DNA of 64,000 nucleotides from Devosia sp. FKR38. Lineage in GTDB: Bacteria > Pseudomonadota > Alphaproteobacteria > Rhizobiales > Devosiaceae. Shown here piece by piece: positions 17,168 through 25,506 of this stretch (position 1 is the stretch's first letter; every line of letters starts with the position of its first letter). The stretch spans positions 1,775,651 through 1,839,650 of the forward strand of contig NZ_STGC01000005.1 in assembly GCF_005222805.1 (NCBI RefSeq), in the 5' to 3' direction. Made by a program: the position numbers and the translations under genes. Below the pieces are notes generated by a model, which saw only the letters and a list, made by a program, of their open reading frames with translations, made no database searches and was not told where the DNA came from.

Positions 17168-18812
17168 AGAGAGCCTCCTTGAACACTGCCTCACCAAGCC
17201 GGCGATAGGCCTGGATGAAGCTCTCGTCGGCATTCTGCCGGCGGGCGAGATAGGTATCGACAATGGTCTCGATGGCGCCGGGCACGGCGTCGGCCTCAAA
17301 GCCGGGGCCAACGATCTTGCCGACGGCGGCCTGTTCGGTGGCATCGCCACCCAGGGTGATCTGATAGAGCTCGCCGCCCTTCTTTTCGACGCCCAGAATA
17401 CCGATGTGGCCGACATGGTGATGGCCGCAGGCATTGATGCAGCCCGAGATCTTGATCTTGAGATCGCCGATCTCGGCCTGGCGCTCGGGCGAGGCGAATT
17501 TCTGCGAGATTTCCTGCGCGATCGGGATCGAGCGGGCATTGGCCAGGGCGCAGAAATCGAGGCCCGGGCAGCAGATCATGTCAGTGATCAGGCCGGTATT
17601 GCCCTCGGCGAGGCCTGTGGCGACCAGCGCATCATAGACAGCGCGCAGATCGGCCACCGCCACATGCGGCAGCACCAGGTTCTGCTCATGCGTCACGCGC
17701 AGCTCGTCAAAGCCATAGCGCTCGGCAATGTCGGCGATATCGTCCATCTGCTTGTCGGTCGCGTCGCCCGGCGCGCCGCCAACCGGCTTGAGCGAAACGG
17801 TGACCGAGGCATAGCCCGGCACACGGTGGGAATTGATATTGTGGTCGAGCCAGCGGCCATAGGCCGGGTCGATGATGGACTGATAGGCCACGTCGATCTT
17901 GGTCGCCGGCTGCTCGGTGAACTGCGGCGGCGCGAAATAGGCCGTGATGCGGTCGACCTCTTCCTGCGGCAGCGTCAGCACGCCGCCACGCACCTCGGCA
18001 AACTCGGCCTCGACCTGCCCCTTGATGGTCTCAAGCCCTTCTTCGTGCACCAGAATCTTGATGCGGGCCTTGTACTTGTTATCGCGCCGACCATAGCGGT
18101 TGTAGACCCGCATGATGCTTTCCAGATAGGCCAGCAGATGCTCATTGGGCACGAAGCTGTTGATCAGCTTGCCGATCATCGGCGTGCGGCCCAGGCCACC
18201 ACCGACCCAGACTTCCCAGCCGATCTCGCCTGCCGCATTGGTTGCCGCCTGCAGGCCGATGTCATGGAACCGGATGGCCGCGCGGTCATTGGGCGCGCCG
18301 GTCATGGCGATCTTGAACTTGCGCGGCAGATAGCTGAACTCGGGATGCAGGCTCGACCACTGCCGCAGGATTTCGGCGATCGGGCGCGGATCGATGATTT
18401 CATCGGCTGCGGCACCGGCGAAATGATCGGCCGTGACATTGCGGATGCAATTGCCCGAGGTCTGGATGGCGTGCATCTCGACCGACGCCAGCTCTTCCAG
18501 GATCGTTGGGATATCCTTGAGCTTGGGCCAGTTGAACTGGATGTTCTGCCGCGTCGTGAAATGGCCATAGCCCCGGTCATAGGTGCGGGCGATATGGGCA
18601 AACATGCGCATCTGCTTGGACGACAGCGTGCCATAGGGCACGGCAATCCGCAGCATATAGGCGTGCAATTGCAAATAGAGGCCGTTCATCAGCCGCAGCG
18701 GGCGGAACTGGTCCTCGCTCAACTCGCCAGCAAGGCGGCGCTTCACCTGATCGGAAAACTGCGCCGTGCGCGCCGCCACAAAGGCCGCGTCGAACTCATC
18801 ATATCGATACAT
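17154..18812 (-). CDS. cysI: sulfite reductase hemoprotein (CysI/nitrite-sulfite reductase family)
   Basis: This 552-residue siroheme enzyme reduces sulfite to sulfide by six electrons. It has the two half-domains of the family. The cluster and siroheme ligands are visible in the C-terminal half as CCPGLDFC and GCINACG. TSGNCIRNVTADH and FKIAMTGAPNDR are conserved substrate-side segments. The ATG at 18812 has GGGGGAGG 6 bases upstream; an ATG two codons earlier is too close. It overlaps DUF2849 upstream and cysH downstream by 14 bp each. The nearby ferredoxins and reductase suggest ferredoxin as donor rather than CysJ. Confidence 0.92.
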   Translation of the reverse strand: MYRYDEFDAAFVAARTAQFSDQVKRRLAGELSEDQFRPLRLMNGLYLQLHAYMLRIAVPYGTLSSKQMRMFAHIARTYDRGYGHFTTRQNIQFNWPKLKDIPTILEELASVEMHAIQTSGNCIRNVTADHFAGAAADEIIDPRPIAEILRQWSSLHPEFSYLPRKFKIAMTGAPNDRAAIRFHDIGLQAATNAAGEIGWEVWVGGGLGRTPMIGKLINSFVPNEHLLAYLESIMRVYNRYGRRDNKYKARIKILVHEEGLETIKGQVEAEFAEVRGGVLTLPQEEVDRITAYFAPPQFTEQPATKIDVAYQSIIDPAYGRWLDHNINSHRVPGYASVTVSLKPVGGAPGDATDKQMDDIADIAERYGFDELRVTHEQNLVLPHVAVADLRAVYDALVATGLAEGNTGLITDMICCPGLDFCALANARSIPIAQEISQKFASPERQAEIGDLKIKISGCINACGHHHVGHIGILGVEKKGGELYQITLGGDATEQAAVGKIVGPGFEADAVPGAIETIVDTYLARRQNADESFIQAYRRLGEAVFKEALYGAA

Positions 18813-19122
18813 GACCATCCTCCCCCAGATGCTGGCGGTCGTAGGGTGCACCAGCCAGGGTCAGCGGTGCGGTGGGGCCGGCGGCGCGGATGCGCTCGCG
18901 CAGGCGCTTGGGAACCAGGGTCTCGCCATCGCGCGTGACCTCTTCGATTTCGAGGCTGATCACCCGCCCGGTGCCCTTGGTGGCGGCCAGCGCGGCGTCA
19001 CGCTCGGCCGTTTCATTGGCGCTAAACACGCGTGCTGCCTGCAGATTTTCCACCCAGGTGCCATTGCGGTCGAGATAGACCGTAGCCCCCGAGGTGAGCT
19101 CGTTGCCCGTCAAAATTTCCAT
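18799..19122 (-). CDS. DUF2849 protein of the sulfite reduction operon
   Basis: This 107-residue soluble protein begins MEILTGNELTSGATVYLD and includes a WVENLQAARVF segment. It belongs to DUF2849, a small family found almost always between cysG and cysI in alphaproteobacteria. It lies 4 bp after cysG and overlaps cysI by 14 bp, so it is translated with the enzyme genes. No cysteine or metal motif is present. The function is unknown; conserved position suggests an accessory to siroheme insertion or sulfite reductase assembly, which is inference only. Confidence 0.85.
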   Translation of the reverse strand: MEILTGNELTSGATVYLDRNGTWVENLQAARVFSANETAERDAALAATKGTGRVISLEIEEVTRDGETLVPKRLRERIRAAGPTAPLTLAGAPYDRQHLGEDGHVSI

Positions 19123-19126
19123 GTCG

Positions 19127-20527
19127 TCATGCCACCTTGAAAGTCTGCGCAGCCAGATCGGCTGCCTGGGCCCAGTCGCCGGCGGCGACGGCTTCGCCCA
19201 CCAGAATGATTGCCGGGCCGTCGGCGAGTGTCCCCTGCCACCCGATTAAGGTACGCAGATCGCCCGAATATGCTGACATTGTGTGCCGCCCGGCATTGAC
19301 GATGACGGCCACAGGCGTCAAAGGCCCGGCGCCATGGGCAACCAGGCGCGCGGCAACATCAGAAGCTGTGGATTTGCCCATATAGAGGGCCAGGGTCAGC
19401 CCGGCCTGCGCCAGCGCCGCCCAGTGGCGCAATTCGCTGTCGTCGGCGCCATGCGCCGTGGCGATGATCAGCCCACTCGAAACCTTGCGCAGCGTCAGCG
19501 GCGTTGCCGTATCGGCGGCGGCAGCCAAAGCGGCGCTGACGCCCGGCACGATCTGATAGTCTATGCCCGCCTTGCGCAGCGCGGATATCTCTTCGCCAGC
19601 CCGACCGAAAATCATCGGATCGCCGGACTTGAGGCGAGCGACCTTCTTGCCCTGCCCCGCCAGCCGCACGATCAGCGTATTGATCTGCGCCTGGCTGAAG
19701 CTGTGGTGACCCTTGGCCTTGCCCACGCTAATGCGCTCGGCATCGCGCCGGCCCATGTCGACCACCACATCGGGCACCAGCTGGTCGTGCACGATGACAT
19801 CGGCTTCCTGCAGCAGGCGCTGGGCGCGCAGGGTCAGCAGATCTTCAGCGCCCGGCCCGGCGCCGATCAGCCAGACAATGCCCTTGGCGCTGCCACGGGC
19901 GACGTGGCCCTCAAGCAGCACTTCGGCCTCGAAGCGTCCGGCCACCGGGCTGGCGTCGACGGCCGTGGCCACCTGGGTGGAGGTGACCAGCTCTTCATAA
20001 TACCGGCGGCGCGCAGCGCCATCGCCGATCAGGCTTTCGACGCGATGTCGCAGGCTGCCGGCCAGGCGCGCCACCTTGCCAAAGGCCGGCGGCAGCATGG
20101 CCTCGATGCGGGCCCGCACCAGCCGTGCCAGCACGGGCGCATTGCCCTCGCTGGAAATGGCCACGGTCAGCGGGGCGCGATCCACAATGGATGGCGTATA
20201 GAAATCGCACTCAGCTGGCACATCAACCACGTTGAGCGGGATGTGGCGAGCCCGGGCCGCCTGCTTGGCCAGCTCGGCATCGGCACTCTCTTCAGCGACA
20301 AAGACCAGTGCGGCGCCGTCGAGATCGGCAGGATCAAAGCCGCGCTCCAGGACAGTCACCTCAAAGGCGCTGAAATCGGCTTCGATGTCGCGGGAAACAA
20401 TCACGACCTGCGCGGTCGTCTTAGTGACCAACCGGACCTTGTTGAGGGCTTCTTCTCCACCGCCGATGATGACGATGCGACGACCCCGAACCTTGTAGCT
20501 CAACGGAAATGTGTTGAGATGACCCAT
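19127..20527 (-). CDS. cysG: siroheme synthase CysG
   Basis: This trifunctional enzyme makes siroheme from uroporphyrinogen III. The N-terminal dehydrogenase/ferrochelatase part has the NAD motif IIGGGEEALNKV and ECDFYTPSIVDRAPLTVAISSEG (read in pieces). The C-terminal methyltransferase has VWLIGAGPGAEDLLTLRA and RLKSGDPMIFGR. It is 466 residues, close to E. coli CysG. The start at 20527 (MGHLNTFPL) was chosen because the upstream in-frame residues are not family-like. It is the first gene of the leftward cysG-DUF2849-cysI-cysH run and supplies cofactor to cysI. Confidence 0.94.
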   Translation of the reverse strand: MGHLNTFPLSYKVRGRRIVIIGGGEEALNKVRLVTKTTAQVVIVSRDIEADFSAFEVTVLERGFDPADLDGAALVFVAEESADAELAKQAARARHIPLNVVDVPAECDFYTPSIVDRAPLTVAISSEGNAPVLARLVRARIEAMLPPAFGKVARLAGSLRHRVESLIGDGAARRRYYEELVTSTQVATAVDASPVAGRFEAEVLLEGHVARGSAKGIVWLIGAGPGAEDLLTLRAQRLLQEADVIVHDQLVPDVVVDMGRRDAERISVGKAKGHHSFSQAQINTLIVRLAGQGKKVARLKSGDPMIFGRAGEEISALRKAGIDYQIVPGVSAALAAAADTATPLTLRKVSSGLIIATAHGADDSELRHWAALAQAGLTLALYMGKSTASDVAARLVAHGAGPLTPVAVIVNAGRHTMSAYSGDLRTLIGWQGTLADGPAIILVGEAVAAGDWAQAADLAAQTFKVA

Positions 20528-20762
20528 TGGAACCCTGTTGTGATTGGCCGAAAAATAGTCGATCCGAACCCGCCACAACAAGGCGTTGATATTCAATCGC
20601 TTTTATATTTCCCTTGGCAGGCGCGGCTTGGAATGCCGCGCGCGGCCAGGGCGCAAAGCCGCCAATTGAATCTCAGGCGGGGTGGTGGCGAGCAATTTTG
20701 CTCCAGCCCCGGCGGCGATAGCGTGGGTTTTTCTTTTCAGGGAGCGCCCGATATGGGGCAAA

Positions 20763-21083
20763 TCAGCCCTGGCGGCTGGGAACATGCACCACAAGGCCGT
20801 CGAGCGCGTCGCGCACCTTGATCTGGCAGGACAGGCGGCTCGCGGCCTTCACGTCAAAGGCAAAGTCCAGCATGTCCTCTTCCATGTTGGACGGGCCGCC
20901 GACGATCTCGGTCCAGGCGTCGTCGACATAGACATGGCAGGTCGCACAGGTGCAGGCGCCGCCGCACTCCGCCACGATGCCGGGCACGCCGTTCATGATG
21001 GCGGTTTCCATCACGGTCGAACCGGTCTGGCCTTCGGTCTCGATGCGCTCGCCGTCCTGCTGGACAAAGGTAATCTTGGTCAT
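20763..21083 (-). CDS. 2Fe-2S ferredoxin, adrenodoxin type (second copy)
   Basis: This 106-residue ferredoxin has the C-x5-C-x2-C...C cluster set ([16 protein letters not shown] and SRLSCQI). It has the same architecture and size as the ferredoxin at 14455, with many identical residues around the cluster. It sits alone upstream of the cysG operon, separated from it by 235 bp. It may serve sulfite reductase or another ferredoxin-dependent enzyme. The ATG at 21083 gives MTKITFVQQ; a GTG three codons upstream is possible. Confidence 0.9.
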   Translation of the reverse strand: MTKITFVQQDGERIETEGQTGSTVMETAIMNGVPGIVAECGGACTCATCHVYVDDAWTEIVGGPSNMEEDMLDFAFDVKAASRLSCQIKVRDALDGLVVHVPSRQG

Positions 21084-21170
21084 GGGTCTCACGGGTCTCG
21101 ATACTGTCAGCCGATATAGGCGATGGCGCCGGCTTTAGGAACCCTGCGGCAGCAGGGGGCTGATCTGACC

Positions 21171-22346
21171 TCAGCGCTGGAGCAGGCCTTCCAGATAATG
21201 CTGGCCGACGCCGAACATCGCCTTGATATCGGCGATCTGGGCCAGGATGGCGTCCCGGTCGCGCCCGACGCGGCCATCCTTTTCGGCGACGATCAGATTG
21301 TTCTTGGGCGTATGCGCGTCCGAGACGAACTCGAACACCTTGGTGCGATAGCCATTGAGCTCCAGCAGCAGCGCCCGCAACGTGTCGGTGACCATTTCGG
21401 CCTGGCGCTCCATAAAAATGCCATGGCGCAACAGGCCCTCGAGCACCGGCGCCGCCGCGCCGGCTTCCATCTGCCGGCGGATCTGCTTGTGGCAGCAGGG
21501 CGCCACTGCAATCAGCGCCGCACCGGCGGCAATGCCCTTGTAGATGGCGTCATCCGTGGCCGTGTCGCAGGCGTGCAGCGCAATCACCGCATCGGCGCCG
21601 CTGGCGTCATAGTCCATGATGGACCCGGCCTGAAAGCTCAGGCCCTCAAAACCCGACGCGGCAGCGGTGGCATTGCCATCGCTGACCAAAGCGGGCCGCA
21701 GCTCCACCCCGACAATGCCGACCGGGCGATGGGCGACATTGGCGAGATAGTCATAAAGCGCAAAATCGAGATAGCCCTTGCCGGCGCCCATATCGACAAT
21801 GGTGACGCTGTCGCCGGGAATGGCCTGAATCAGCGGCGCAAAAATTTCGACCATCTTGTTGATCTGTCGAAACTTATCCTGCGCGTCATTGCGCACAACG
21901 CCATCCTTGCCCGTGATGCCCAGGGCCTGCAGATAGGGCTTGTTGGTCTCGCTCAACGGCCGGTTCTTGGCCCGGTTATGGTCCGTCGATGGGGCGCTGC
22001 GGCCCGCCACTTCGCTGCGCTTGAGCCGCACCTTGTCGCCATTGCGCTCAAAGCTCACGTCGAGTTCGGTGGTTGCCAGCTGCGCGCTGCGGAACTCGTC
22101 CGTCAGCGCAGTCCGCAGATGGCCGATGGCCTCGGGCTGGATCAGGTTCTTGATGATGTCGCGCGTCTTGTAGTGAAACGTGAAGCTGAACTTCTCGACA
22201 CCCTTGGCGACGATCTTCTTGACGTCCACCGACTTCAAGTCGGGCTCGCTGCCGTGATAGCCACCCAGCTTGAGCTTGATGAGCGTATTGGCGGCAAAGG
22301 CCGATTTGACGGCGGAGAGGAATTCCTCGATGCGCTCGGTGCTCAA
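21171..22346 (-). CDS. class I SAM-dependent methyltransferase (Methyltransf_32-like)
   Basis: This is a 391-residue cytoplasmic protein. The C-terminal half is a Rossmann methyltransferase with motif I VDMGAGKGYLDFAL, an acidic VGVELRP strand, ALHACDTATDDAI and VAPCCHK. The last two are typical of the Methyltransf_32 group related to GSTCD and RRNAD1. The N-terminal 140 residues form a separate basic domain (KLKLGGYHG) possibly contacting RNA. Its start overlaps the prfC stop (ATGA), so it is coupled to release factor 3, which fits a substrate in translation. The exact substrate is unknown. Confidence 0.8.
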   Translation of the reverse strand: MSTERIEEFLSAVKSAFAANTLIKLKLGGYHGSEPDLKSVDVKKIVAKGVEKFSFTFHYKTRDIIKNLIQPEAIGHLRTALTDEFRSAQLATTELDVSFERNGDKVRLKRSEVAGRSAPSTDHNRAKNRPLSETNKPYLQALGITGKDGVVRNDAQDKFRQINKMVEIFAPLIQAIPGDSVTIVDMGAGKGYLDFALYDYLANVAHRPVGIVGVELRPALVSDGNATAAASGFEGLSFQAGSIMDYDASGADAVIALHACDTATDDAIYKGIAAGAALIAVAPCCHKQIRRQMEAGAAAPVLEGLLRHGIFMERQAEMVTDTLRALLLELNGYRTKVFEFVSDAHTPKNNLIVAEKDGRVGRDRDAILAQIADIKAMFGVGQHYLEGLLQR

Positions 22347-23944
22347 TGGCGTTCCTTGGTGGTGAGAAAGCGGATCTTGGGGAAGTCCTGCTTAGCGCGA
22401 TCGGCCCACCAGGCGTTCTGCGCCAGGAACACCGGCGCACCGGTGCGATCCTCGGCCATGTTCATCTTCTGGGCGGCAATGAAGCGCTTGAGCTCTTCGG
22501 GATCATCGGATTCGATCCAGCGCGCCACTTCGTAGTTGAGGCTCTCAAAGGTGATCGGCACACCATATTCGCCGGCAACGCGGGAACTCAGCACTTCGAG
22601 CTGCAGCTGGCCGACGACGCCCACGATCCAGTCGGCGCCCACCATGCGCCGGAACACCTGGGTGACACCTTCTTCGGAGAGGTCCGACAGCGCCTTGGCC
22701 ATCTGCTTGGTCTTCATATGGTCGGTCAGGCGCACGCGGCGGATGATTTCCGGCGCGAAATTGGGAATGCCGGTGACATTGATCGCCGCGCCTTCGGTGA
22801 GCGTGTCGCCCACCGACAGCGTGCCATGATTGGGAATGCCGACAATATCGCCGGCCACCGCCTGCTCGGCCAGTTCACGGTCATTGCCGAAAAAGAACAT
22901 CGGGTTGGAGACGGCCATGTCCTTGCCCGACCGCACATTCTTGAGCCGCATGCCGCGGGTGAAGGTGCCCGAGCACAGGCGCACGAAGGCAATGCGGTCG
23001 CGGTGATTGGCGTCCATATTGGCCTGCACCTTGAACACAAAGCCGGTGACCTTCTTGTCGCTCGGCTCGATGGGCGCGGGAATGGCCGGCTGCGGGCGCG
23101 GCTCGGGGCCCCATTCGCCCAGGGTGCGCAGCAGTTCAGCCACGCCAATGCCCTTGAGGGCCGAGCCGAACAGCACGGGGCTGAGATGGCCAGCATGGAA
23201 GGTCGCCAGGTCAAACGGCGGCAGCATGGCCCGCGCCAGTTCGAGCGTTTCGAGCGCCGTCATGAAGATCGGGTCATCAACCAGCGCCGGATTGTCCAGA
23301 AGGTCTTCAAGCTGGGCATAGTCGGCAATGGGCTTGCCCTGCGGATTGAGCACGCGCTGTTCGAGCAGATCGATATAGCCACGGAAATCCACGCCCTGCC
23401 CCACCGGCCACAGCACCGGCGTCAGGTCGAGCGCCAGCTTGCCCTGAATCTCGTCGATCAGGTCGAGCGGGCTCTGGCCCTCGCGGTCAATCTTGTTGAT
23501 GAAGGTGATGATCGGAATATCGCGCAGGCGGCAGACCTCGAACAGCTTGAGCGTCTGCGCCTCGATGCCCTTGGCGGCGTCGATCACCATGATGGCGGCG
23601 TCCACTGCCGTCAGCGTGCGATAGGTGTCCTCGGAAAAGTCCGAGTGGCCGGGCGTATCGAGCAGGTTCAGCGTCAGCCCGTCATAGTCAAAGGTCATGA
23701 CCGACGAGGTGATGGAAATGCCGCGCTGCTGCTCCATTTCCATCCAGTCCGAACGGGTGGAGCGCACGCCGGCCTTGCCGCGCACCGCGCCGGCCGACTG
23801 GATCGCCCCTGCAGCCGCCAGCAGCCGCTCGGTCAGCGTGGTCTTGCCGGCGTCCGGGTGGGAGATGATCGCAAAGGTGCGACGGGTCTGGAACGGGGCG
23901 AGCGGGAGCCGGGGCGAAACCTCGGCAGCGGTGGCAAGGGTCAT
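22343..23944 (-). CDS. prfC: peptide chain release factor 3
   Basis: RF3 is the GTPase that recycles RF1/RF2 from the ribosome after termination. The 533-residue product has G1 HPDAGKTT, G3 DTPGHSDF, G4 NKID, the effector segment RGISITSSV, and the C-terminal domains with GELQ-type VGQLQLEVL. The length is normal for RF3, and domain order separates it from EF-G. The gene starts at ATG 23944 and is followed by the methyltransferase with a 4-bp overlap. Confidence 0.96.
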   Translation of the reverse strand: MTLATAAEVSPRLPLAPFQTRRTFAIISHPDAGKTTLTERLLAAAGAIQSAGAVRGKAGVRSTRSDWMEMEQQRGISITSSVMTFDYDGLTLNLLDTPGHSDFSEDTYRTLTAVDAAIMVIDAAKGIEAQTLKLFEVCRLRDIPIITFINKIDREGQSPLDLIDEIQGKLALDLTPVLWPVGQGVDFRGYIDLLEQRVLNPQGKPIADYAQLEDLLDNPALVDDPIFMTALETLELARAMLPPFDLATFHAGHLSPVLFGSALKGIGVAELLRTLGEWGPEPRPQPAIPAPIEPSDKKVTGFVFKVQANMDANHRDRIAFVRLCSGTFTRGMRLKNVRSGKDMAVSNPMFFFGNDRELAEQAVAGDIVGIPNHGTLSVGDTLTEGAAINVTGIPNFAPEIIRRVRLTDHMKTKQMAKALSDLSEEGVTQVFRRMVGADWIVGVVGQLQLEVLSSRVAGEYGVPITFESLNYEVARWIESDDPEELKRFIAAQKMNMAEDRTGAPVFLAQNAWWADRAKQDFPKIRFLTTKERH

Positions 23945-24059
23945 GGAACTGCTGGTGGTTGGGCCGCAGGCACAGGCGCGGCGCGTTGGCCGCTATATAG
24001 GGGATGGTGCGAAGGGGGTCAAACCGGGGCGCTGGCACAAGGGATCAAGCTGTAGCACC

Positions 24060-24076
24060 GTATCACCGCACGATAC
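24060..24076. promoter_or_regulatory. higBA operator 1
   Basis: GTATC-N7-GATAC inverted repeat. The identical architecture recurs 34 bp downstream, just over three helical turns. Its position upstream of higB suggests HigA binding. Confidence 0.65.
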
Positions 24077-24093
24077 AGATTACTTGCCAAAAA

Positions 24094-24110
24094 GTATCGC
24101 ACCATGATAC
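24094..24110. promoter_or_regulatory. higBA operator 2
   Basis: Second GTATC-N7-GATAC inverted repeat, 26 bp before the higB start. A TTGCCA at 24084-24089 could be the -35, and the GATACAT at 24106-24112 would overlap the -10, so a repressor here would block RNA polymerase. Confidence 0.7.
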
Positions 24111-24136
24111 ATATCGGGCAAATCAGGGTTGCTGCC

Positions 24137-24418
24137 ATGATTGTGTCGTTCAAGGACAAGGCTGTTCTGGCCATCAACGCCGGGCGCGTGCCGAAAGGCT
24201 TCCCTGCCGATCTGCTGCGATCGGCCCAGCGCAAACTGTTCATGATCCACAGCGCCAGTGCTTTGCAGGACCTGATGCTGCCGCCCGGAAATCGTCTGGA
24301 AGCGCTGAAGGGTGACCGGCTCGGCCAGCATTCCATCCGGATCAATGACCAGTGGCGGGTCTGTTTTACCTGGAAGCAGGACGGCGCACATGGCGTTGAG
24401 ATCGTTGATTACCACTGA
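24137..24418 (+). CDS. higB: HigB toxin (RelE-like mRNA interferase)
   Basis: This 93-residue protein matches the HigB/RelE-fold toxins that cleave mRNA on the ribosome. The signature is NRLEALKGDRLGQHSIRIND followed by QWRVCF and ending VEIVDYH. The N-terminal ATG at 24137 restores the normal length; upstream codons run through the operators. The toxin gene precedes the antitoxin gene, the order typical of higBA. Two GTATC-N7-GATAC repeats lie upstream. Confidence 0.93.
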   Translation: MIVSFKDKAVLAINAGRVPKGFPADLLRSAQRKLFMIHSASALQDLMLPPGNRLEALKGDRLGQHSIRINDQWRVCFTWKQDGAHGVEIVDYH

Positions 24419-24462
24419 GCATGGCGCGAGCGCGTCCACCATGGCCCAAGGAGGCTGATGCG

Positions 24463-24759
24463 ATGACAGACATCAAAATCGCGGTGTTCCACCCCGGCGA
24501 AATCCTGCGCGAGGAATATCTTGCGCCGCTTGGCCTGTCGGCGGGCGCCCTGGCCAAAAAGCTGCATGTGCCGCGCACCCGCATTGAGCGGCTGATCAAA
24601 CAGACGCACCCCGTTACGGCCGATACGGCGCTGCGGCTGGCGAAATTCTTCGACACCACGCCGCATTACTGGCTGAATATGCAGGTGGCCTATGATCTTG
24701 GCCAGGAAGCGGCTGTGCTGGCCGAAGAGCTCGAACAGATCGAGGTTCTGGCGGCCTAG
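24463..24759 (+). CDS. higA: HigA antitoxin (XRE-type HTH)
   Basis: This 98-residue antitoxin neutralises HigB and represses the operon. It has the HigA signature HPGEILREEYLAPLGLS followed by a Cro/XRE helix-turn-helix (ALAKKLHVPRTRIERLI) and LRLAKFFDTTPHYWLNMQ. An AAGGAGG site lies upstream, and the gene begins 44 bp after higB. Its stop overlaps by 4 bp the convergent Hpt gene. The two repeats at 24060 and 24094 are the expected operators. Confidence 0.94.
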   Translation: MTDIKIAVFHPGEILREEYLAPLGLSAGALAKKLHVPRTRIERLIKQTHPVTADTALRLAKFFDTTPHYWLNMQVAYDLGQEAAVLAEELEQIEVLAA

Positions 24760-25148
24760 GCCAGTTCGCTGGTCAGCACCCGGGCGATGAAGCTGCGGAC
24801 TTCTTCGACGGCCATGGCCAGGTCAGCCAGTTGCTCGGCGGGAATGGACCGACCCTCGGCCAGTTCGGCTTCGGCAGCGCGGGCAATATCGGCGATGCCG
24901 AAGGCTCCGACACCGGCCGCGGCACCCTTGATGGAATGGATGTTGAGCTTGACCTCATCGGGCGTTGCCGACTGCTGCAACCGCAAGAGATAGGTGGCGA
25001 TGGTGGTGTCGAACAGGCGCAGGATCTCCTGCTCAAGCCCCTCGTCGCCCAGGCACTGCCGGGCCAGATGCACCAGGTCGATGGGCCGCATGGGCCGTTT
25101 GGCCGGCGTTGACCCCAGGTGTTCGACGGCACTCGCTGACTGCGCCAT
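24756..25148 (-). CDS. Hpt histidine phosphotransfer protein
   Basis: This 130-residue protein is a four-helix Hpt domain that relays phosphate between histidine kinases and response regulators. The phospho-acceptor is H71 in the motif NIHSIKGAAAG. The first 20 residues are a low-complexity tail. No kinase or receiver gene is adjacent. It is divergent from the giant pole-protein gene across a 358-bp region that contains a near-consensus CtrA box. The alternative, much longer open frame upstream is not protein-like. Confidence 0.9.
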   Translation of the reverse strand: MAQSASAVEHLGSTPAKRPMRPIDLVHLARQCLGDEGLEQEILRLFDTTIATYLLRLQQSATPDEVKLNIHSIKGAAAGVGAFGIADIARAAEAELAEGRSIPAEQLADLAMAVEEVRSFIARVLTSELA

Positions 25149-25506
25149 TGTGATCGCTCCGTTACGCACGGCTACGCGTCCCTGGGGACAATGCCGCATC
25201 CCCAGCGTAAAACCTGCGGGTGAACAGGTGATTAAGTCACATCTTTGCCGTTGTTTGCCCGTTGTGATGCCAGCCGGGCTTCCCCAGAAAATTAACCTAT
25301 GGGTAAGAAAACGTTCGGTTTGGTTCAAATTGAATGTATTAATGCGGATTGAACCAGCGAGCGGCGGCGACGGTGGGAGGGATAATGCGGCACATTTGTA
25401 TCGAATTATCCCCGATTGACCACGGGCCCGGAAACGGGTGCGGTGGCACAACATCTCCCGAAGTCCGCCTTGTCGCTGCCGAGCCGACGCGAGAGTTGTA
25501 AAGAGT
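25149..25506. other. divergent regulatory region, Hpt gene / giant pole protein gene
   Basis: This 358-bp region has no gene. It is the most AT-rich part of its neighbourhood, particularly 25215-25345, and includes the CtrA-like element at 25292-25306 and several AT-rich stretches that could hold promoters in both directions. The distance from that element to the pole-protein start (about 200 bp) implies a long 5' leader, or that the element serves the Hpt gene. Confidence 0.6.
25292..25306. promoter_or_regulatory. CtrA-like box (one mismatch)
   Basis: TTAA-CCTATGG-GTAA differs from TTAA-N7-TTAA at one base and contains the TTAACC core. It lies 144 bp upstream of the Hpt start and 201 bp upstream of the giant gene. 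Confidence 0.45.

Noticed and set aside
17168..17539. Upstream extension of cysH to 17539
   Set aside because: The extra residues are Arg/Ser-rich shadow of cysI. The start at 17167 gives a normal CysH N-terminus.
20536..20580. TGTTGTG...CACAACA inverted repeat upstream of cysG
   Set aside because: The arms are 31 bases apart and there is no second copy, so I do not call an operator. A weak TTGTTG-N17-CTATTT promoter in this region is possible but unconvincing.
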